Source: Dicyema japonicum
Lineage: Eukaryota > Dicyemida > Rhombozoa > Dicyemidae
Reading direction: 5' to 3'
DNA: 64,000 nucleotides
Assembly (NCBI GenBank): GCA_011109175.1
Contig: RDEW01000038.1
Coordinates: forward strand, 301,380-365,379
Every line of letters begins with the position of its first letter. Position 1 is the first letter of the stretch. Of this stretch, positions 58,250 to 64,000 are shown piece after piece. The position numbers and the translations under genes were made by a program. The notes under the pieces are model-generated. The model made no database searches and was not told the origin of the DNA. It saw nothing but the letters and a program-made list of their open reading frames with translations.

Positions 58250-58870
58250 AGCAAAATGCCAAAAAATCAAGATCGCTCTATCCGTCAGCTGAATGCGTAT
58301 TTGCAGCTCACTGAGGGAGGTTGCCCAGCACGAAAGTGTCCGTACACGTAACATCCCGGACAGGGGCTTCCCATCCTCGAATGGAAAGATAGTTATTCCA
58401 TCCGGACGTTTTCTATCTCGGCTAGAGTACCGAAGAGTAACCAGGTTTTATGTTAGACGCCCCTGTCGGTACTATTCCTGCAAGTTAGTGTTGTTCCGTT
58501 TACTGTACCGGCACTGATCTTGATTCCAAGTTGGAATGAAACTCCAATTGATGCATATGGATGGATTCAGGCAACTATGCCTGTTTTTTGGAGGAATTAC
58601 CGTACTTCAGCCGCATTAAGTGCGTATTTGTCCTTTTATAGCTCTTCGAAGAATTTGATGGATATGGTCCTTTACTCTTATTCCGGACTTAATGCGTGCG
58701 GAGCGAAAATGTTGTTTAGACGTTTGATCAATCCATATGACGACCATCCACTGTCGTGTAGGTGATCGTAAACAGTTTCCCAAACATGTCTGTCTCAACG
58801 CACTTTCTTCTGTTAGGCACCGATGCAATATCTCACCCGAAAGGATGCCAAACGCTTCCACGGGATGACA
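58250..58870 (-). mobile_element. LINE-C C-terminal fragment
   Basis: The minus strand has ILHRCLTEESALRQTCLGNC and, in other frames, KRPDGITIFPFEDGKPLSG. The latter matches KRPDGMTLFPFTSGRSLVWD at 60165-60610. Confidence 0.55.
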
Positions 58871-59164
58871 AAATTCCCTTTTGCTAATGGTAGGAACTTG
58901 CTTGGGACGCTACATGCGTTGATAAATACTCTCAGAAAAATTTGGCCAATCAGTCTCGGACCCAGGTCATTCTTCTAAGCAGAGAAGTAATCAGAAGAGA
59001 AGTAAGTACCAAAGAATTACGGAGGATCACTTGTTTGTCCTAGTTGCTATTATGAATTCATGAATACTTGGCCCACAAGCTGAAAATCTAGTCCGTCGAA
59101 TCTGCTCAATGATCTAATTGGTCACCAAGGAACAATGTGAGACTGGATCTCTATATCTATCATC

Positions 59165-60125
59165 AGAGGAAACAACATTATTATTAATTAACCCCGGACA
59201 CACCGAGAAAGAAGTTAAAGTAAACAACTAATTAAGTGTATCCAGTTTCCACTTCTACAGAAACAGAGTCCATCCGGAATCAGCATAAAGGGTAAGACGT
59301 CCATTACATGCAGTTGTGGAAATCCCTCCAGTGGAGTGGGGAGAGCAAATGATCCTTTTTCATGCCGGCCTGGAACTGGGCGACACCTAGACAGGTGGAT
59401 CACATGACGCCACTCTATTGGGAAGAGAGAGGAGGAACAGACAAGTAAGCAGAAAAATTAAACCAACTAACCACGCAGCACCACACGACGCCACGCGGCA
59501 AAATCTCAACTTAATCTATACCATTTCAGGTTTAAAGTGGGTCTTACCAAAAGCAAAGTGGGTCTTACCAAAAGCAAAGTGGGTCTTACCAAAAGCAAAG
59601 TGGTTCTTACCAAAAGCAAAGTGGAACTTACCAAAAGCAAAGTGGAACTTACCAAAAGCAAAGTGGTACTTACCAAAAGCAAAGTGGTACTTACCAAAAG
59701 CAAAGTGGTACTTGTAGGATATAGACGCGTAATATTTTATCAGTGTGTCTGGTTTTATGTAGAGTCGACTTTTCTCTCTGGGGTGGATCTTTTGGTGTTT
59801 TAGATCCACATCCATACTCTCTGCATTGGGGGGTTTTTGTAGAGAGCCTTCGATAGTCTCGTCCATCTATTTGCATTTTCTGTCTTTATGTTGTTGTCGA
59901 TCTCTGTGTTCTGCTCTCGTATTTTCCTGATGTTCTTTTCTGTTGGCGATTTTACCATCTTTAGATTATTTCGTTCTCTGATCAGATGTTTCGTCGTTGT
60001 GTTGAAACGTTTTGATGACGTAGGTTGTCTCCCCATAAGATTGTACTTCTTTTTCACAGCGTTTATAATGGAGTTGAACCATTTCACTAATTGTTCGACG
60101 GAGGGAAAAGTGAGGAAATTTAATA
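59165..60125 (-). mobile_element. LINE-A fragment carrying a minisatellite
   Basis: The 3' end (CTTAATTAGTTGTTTAC and GTGTCCGGGGTTAATTAATA) lies at about 59165-59240. Upstream is the linker between endonuclease and RT (SIINAVKKKYNLMG, TTTKHLIRERNNLKMVKSPT, RWTRLSKALYKNPP). The RT is deleted, and the array at 59534-59713 occupies the junction. Confidence 0.6.
59534..59713. repeat. 21-bp minisatellite, 8.6 units
   Basis: The unit is AAAGTGGGTCTTACCAAAAG plus C. Eight full copies and 12 bases of a ninth vary only at bases 8-10 (GGT, GTT, GAA and GTA variants grouped in order). Being 21 bp it keeps all frames open: minus-strand AFGKYHF repeats and plus-strand KWVLPKA repeats. Read on the minus strand, the GTA variants contain GGTAAGTA, a perfect splice-donor consensus. 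Confidence 0.95.
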
Positions 60126-60164
60126 GTCCATTACAATCTATTAGATTTTTTTTTTTTTTTTTTA

Positions 60165-60610
60165 AATATAAAAATTTTTTTTAACAATTAAACAAATGTC
60201 AGTTTGGAAGCCTGCTGCGTGGATTGCGAACGAGTTCCCTCGGAGTATGGCCAATCCAATCTTTTGTCTTAGCCATAACCCTTCTCGTTGATCCCTTTTC
60301 TTTCTGGCAAGCAATCCTCCGAGTTCTTGCAAGAATTCAGCCGTCATTGGACCAACGGCTCCCGATGATTCGGTCGCAACAGGAGTAAATCGGTAGCGAT
60401 CCCCGAGACAAGAATATTTCTTGATTTTTAGGTTTTCCGCGGTCGAAGCAGCTGCTCCAGGTGTCTGAACAGATTTAAAAATGTTCGTGCTTGAGAACGT
60501 GTCTATGCAAGTTGCGTCCCAGACCAAAGATCTTCCAGACGTGAAGGGGAAAAGGGTCATCCCGTCAGGTCTCTTCCCATCTCCTCGATCAAGACCCACT
60601 GGTTCAAGCT
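60165..60610 (-). mobile_element. LINE-C C-terminal fragment, open frame
   Basis: An uninterrupted minus-strand frame of 145 codons has KRPDGMTLFPFTSGRSLVWD, QTPGAAASTAENLKIKKYSC, YRFTPVATESSGAVGPMTAE and LRQKIGLAILRGNSFAIHAA. It is followed by an A-rich tail (T runs near 60150-60180 on the plus strand). The open frame suggests a fairly young insertion. Confidence 0.75.
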
Positions 60611-60770
60611 GTGCTCTATGAGATTAAATTAAAAAAATATTTTTTATTTTGTAAAAGTGAATTTTTAATCTTTTTAAAGTCATGTTAACCTGGATTTGAC
60701 ATCAATTTTACAATTTATTATTGTACTTATAATAAAAGTTCAATTTATTATATAATCGGAGCTTTTTGGC

Positions 60771-60789
60771 TCGGAGCTTCTTGCTCCGA
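60771..60789. other. perfect hairpin upstream of a LINE-A copy
   Basis: TCGGAGC-TTCTT-GCTCCGA can form a 7-bp stem with a 5-nt loop. The 7-mer TCGGAGC also occurs 15 bp upstream (60756-60762). It lies at the 5' edge of the LINE-A sequence. Its function is unknown. Confidence 0.5.
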
Positions 60790-61970
60790 CAAGACTTTGG
60801 AGCAGATTACTGTCAAAATCGAGTTATTCCTGTCCTTTTGGATCCATTTGGCTAATATATACATTCCTCCACAAGGATCGTGTCCGTCATCTTACACCCC
60901 TGATTTATCACGCATTTCAACATTGAAAAATCTACTGTTATGTGGGGATCTTAATGCACGACATCCAGTTTGGCTCACTTCCCAATCCTCTGATAACCGA
61001 GGAGAACTCATTGCAAATTATCTTCCCGACCTGATTATACTGAACAACCCTAACTCACATACGAGGACCCCATTAAGGATGACTGATAGCTGCACATCCC
61101 CCGACTTAACACTATGCTCACCTTTTCTGGCTGGACTCATTTCCTGGAACGTCTTTTACGGCTTCTCCAGTGACCACAATCCAATCCTTCTAAAACTGAG
61201 AGGTCTTCGACGATACAGGAGACGACCGGCGGAATCAAAAAGATTCAAGGATTATACGAAGGTTGACTTGTCTGGTTTCAGTAACCTTGTGGATAAATTC
61301 TTGGCACGGAGATTATCCTCCCAATACGCTCTATTGATGAGGCCGCAGAAATTATCAGCGCTGCCATTCAGAAAGCTGACCATATTTTTATTCCTATATC
61401 GTCATACAAGAAGTTTATTCCTACCCTCAGCTCTTATACAATAAGTCTTATAAAACAAAGAGACCGGCTGAAGAGATGCCATCTGTTGGACATGAAGTCT
61501 TTGACAGCCCTCAGACAACTGAATAAAAGATCTGTCAGAGCATAAAAGAACACAAGGACAAGATATGGCAGCATCTAGTTAACCACCTCGACAGGAAAAG
61601 TACATCCCGACATTTCTGGAAAACTCTTAAACAAGTAACGTCGGAGCTGGATGATGCAGACGGAACCGGAAAGTCTTCTCCTGAACACTTATGCCACCTA
61701 CATCCTAACACCCTTATGAAACATTACGCTGGAATTAGCTTCAAACCATTCTCGAAACACCTGGACATTAAGGTGCGTGCCCATAAACCGAAGAAGGAAC
61801 CTTACACGAACTATTCACAGATGACCAAGTCTTGGATGTGATCACCAGATTAAAGAGCTCACGGGCGTGCGGGCCTGACAAAGTATCCTCTATTCACCTA
61901 AAACACCTAAGCCACTACGCAATTGGCTACCTCACGCATATATACAACCTGTCCATTAACTATAATATTA

Positions 61971-63109
61971 TGTCGCGAGCGCTACTTGCAACTATGCGCT
62001 ACTTGCAATATCGATTTTTTTGAATTTTTTGAATTTTTTTCAATCTATGAAAATTGTTCTTTTGGATTAAAATTCTAATTTTTAGTAATATAAAATATTA
62101 ATTTTAATGTATAAAATTAATATAAACTATTAATTCTAATTTGAATTGTTATGTCACGTTTGTCCCACGTTGTTGTGGTGCTTCGTTTGTGCTAATGCCT
62201 AGTCCATATTATTTTTGTATTGTCTTACATTTTCTTCATTAATATATTAGTGGATTCATCAAATAGAGTTGAAAGGCTGTTATCAAAATGTCTAATATAT
62301 ATTTGGCTCAAATATGGCTCAAGCGAACCCCTTTTAGGGCCACGCGAAAGAGCTCTTAACTAACTAAATTAACTATATAGGTTTGCGTAAAAAAAGACCA
62401 TGGGACAAATCCCTCGCTAAAGTTAGGGAAATTTGAATTTGCCTACAGTGAAAAAGTGAAAGTCGTAGATATATTGTCTAACAAGCGAATGACACTTCAA
62501 TCAAATGAGGGACATAGCGAGATCTTCCACATGAGTCGCGTTAAAAAGCTTAAAAAGAAGTGACTTACCTTTTCTTATAAATAAAATATTTTTTTTTGAA
62601 TTTTTTGTCTTAATTGAAACTTAAATGAATACAATCGTATAACCTGGAATTTTTAATAGTTTAAAATATTGAAAAATGAAGAGTTTTATTGTTGAAATTA
62701 ATTTTTTAATTATTTAGAATGCTGGCTGAGGCAAAGAATTGGTATCGCTGTTATTCGCGGAAACGCTTACTCCGTGATGTCAGCAGCCGCTCTTCCTCAT
62801 AGTTAATAAATAATATTTTATTGTTAATAAATTTTTGTTTATAAAACATAAAAAAAAAAAAAAAAATTTAGAATGCTTATCAGTATTATTAATAGTAAGA
62901 TAATTTAAGAATTTAAAAAATAAATTCAATTTTATATTTTTTAAAGCATAACATAAATCTATATATAATTTTAGTTTCATGTTTTTTTGAGTAAAACTGG
63001 TTTCTTTAAAATGGTTCGACTTGTGAGTGTCTTAATACTACTCGTTTAATTTCGAGCAAAAAAAATCGATATTGCAGGTAGCGCATAGTTGCAAGTAGCG
63101 CTCGCGACA
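61971..63109 (+). mobile_element. Ginger-like MITE G1
   Basis: TGTCGCGAGCGCTACTTGC... and its inverted copy bound 1139 bp, flanked by TATTA (61966-61970 and 63110-63114). Removing the element and one TATTA restores the LINE-A frame (SINYNI followed by IPKIWK). It shares ends and the integrase C-terminal tail (62380-62560) with G2 but runs the opposite way and has lost the rest of the integrase. A LINE-C end is inserted at 62724. Confidence 0.88.
62724..62865 (+). mobile_element. LINE-C 3' end with poly(A), 12-bp target duplication
   Basis: The last 26 codons of LINE-C (LRQRIGIAVIRGNAYSVMSA, then AALPHS), a short 3' UTR and an A-run form a 142-bp insert. ATTTAGAATGCT is repeated at 62712-62723 and 62866-62877. 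G2 has the empty site intact (reverse strand near 27615), which proves the insertion. Confidence 0.88.
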
Positions 63110-64000
63110 TATTATTCCCAAGATTTGGAAGAATTCTATCATCAGACCGATATTGAAGGCTGGGAAACCAGAGACAGAACCTGCATCCTACAGGCCTATT
63201 TCCGTTACCAGCACACTGTCAAAAATTATGGAGAAACTTGTATTATCAGTCATTATTCCGTATCTTCCACGTCCTATATTTCAACATGGTTTCCTCCGCG
63301 GTAAGTCCACCGCTACATACTTGGCTACTATCGCAGTTCATTGCCGACGGATTTAACACCCATCCCCGCCTCACAAACGCACAATCTTGGTTTCTATTGA
63401 CATCAACAAAGCCTTTGACACTGTTTCGAGGAAAATCCTGGTTGGAAAAATATTTTCTACTAATATTCGTCCGAATGTGAAATTATGGCTGGCCAACTTT
63501 TTGTCTGGAAGACGTGGAAGAGTAGTCAGTGGTGATCTCAGATCTAGATCACGATTACTACCGAACGGGGTACCCCAGGGGTCTCCACTTTCACCCATTC
63601 TATTCAACCTATTCCTACACGACCTACCTAATGATGGAGACGAAGATTCCCTGCTATTATCCTACGCAGACGACGTAGTCATTGCAATACGGAACCGCTC
63701 GACGCAAGTCGCATCCCTTAAAACTCAGACAAAATTGAAACTCTCCACGATTGGATTGTTGGCAATCGACTTAACGATTTCTGCAACCAAGTCTATCTGT
63801 TCCACATTCACGTCGGACCGTCGTTCCAAGGATGAACCGAGTTTTCATTGGTCCCACTCGGATTCCAGTGACAAGTCCCCCACTGTCCTTGGAGTCAAGT
63901 ACGACAGCCTTCTCAAATTCAACTCCCACGCAACAGACATGATCACCAGGGGCCTCCAGAAAGTTAACGTTATACGCGCCCTTGTTCGGAGGACCACGAG

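Larger units (their letters stand above)
60790..64000 (+). mobile_element. LINE-A copy, 5'-truncated, runs off the window
   Basis: The endonuclease lacks its start but keeps ANIYIPPQGSCPSSYTPDLS, LLLCGDLNARHPVW, SPDLTLCSPFLAG and SSDHNPILLKLRG. The linker and RT start follow (SRACGPDKVSSIHLKHLSHY). After the G1 insertion, coding resumes with PKIWKNSIIRPILK and RPISVTSTLSKIMEKLVLSV. PNGVPQGSPLSPILFNLFLH and catalytic SYADDVVIAIR (YADD intact) come next. Several frameshifts are present. The last 175 bp nearly match 18274-18450. Confidence 0.88.

Noticed and set aside
59418-59866. Repeat protein with KWVLPKA or AFGKYHF heptads
   Set aside because: The 21-bp minisatellite opens every frame by its length, and the flanks are LINE-A linker sequence.

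Overview
This window reads as animal nuclear DNA from a small, intron-rich, transposon-rich genome. I propose a dicyemid mesozoan. Seven cellular genes can be assembled by splicing out introns of about 19-29 nt (one of 46), all GT...AG. Introns that short are, from general knowledge, a dicyemid hallmark. The gene content is metazoan: adhesion GPCR, POU factor, SLC17 transporter, RAP1, HOP2, SWS1 and glia maturation factor. The species is inference; the introns are read directly from the sequence.

The cellular genes sit in short gaps between transposons and are mostly invisible as long open frames: HOP2/PSMC3IP (5326-6141, minus), a POU-specific-domain gene cut off by a LINE (15479-15863, minus), RAP1/TERF2IP (19393-20415, minus), an adhesion GPCR (35877-37935, plus), SWS1/ZSWIM7 (43430-43950, plus), GMF (46951-47437, plus) and an SLC17-type transporter (52352-53896, minus). 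HOP2 and SWS1 act in homologous recombination and RAP1 at telomeres. In most of these models, removing the introns leaves a coding length divisible by three and restores family motifs. I found no tRNA, rRNA or CRISPR.

The rest is mobile DNA. LINE-A is an APE-type, CR1/Jockey-like family with about 15 copies; two have an N-terminal 2A-like motif. LINE-B is a second APE-type family whose 3' ends carry TTCTCGGGAGTGCTTT plus AAT repeats. LINE-C has a GVQQGDPLGP-type RT. There is also an RLE-endonuclease LINE, an RTE-like LINE, a further degraded LINE, a tRNA-derived SINE, a Tc1/mariner relic, a pogo-like element, a hAT element, and DNA transposons with TGT...ACA inverted repeats that carry a retrovirus/Gypsy-like integrase (Ginger-like).

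Two nests can be untangled base by base. At 24-31 kb, LINE-C holds a hAT element, which holds a Ginger-like element, which holds an unidentified 1.27-kb insert. At 60.8-64 kb, LINE-A holds a Ginger-like MITE, which holds a LINE-C 3' end. Target-site duplications support every junction. Nearly all transposon reading frames are broken; the best preserved LINE-A (10693-13920) needs only about two frameshift corrections.
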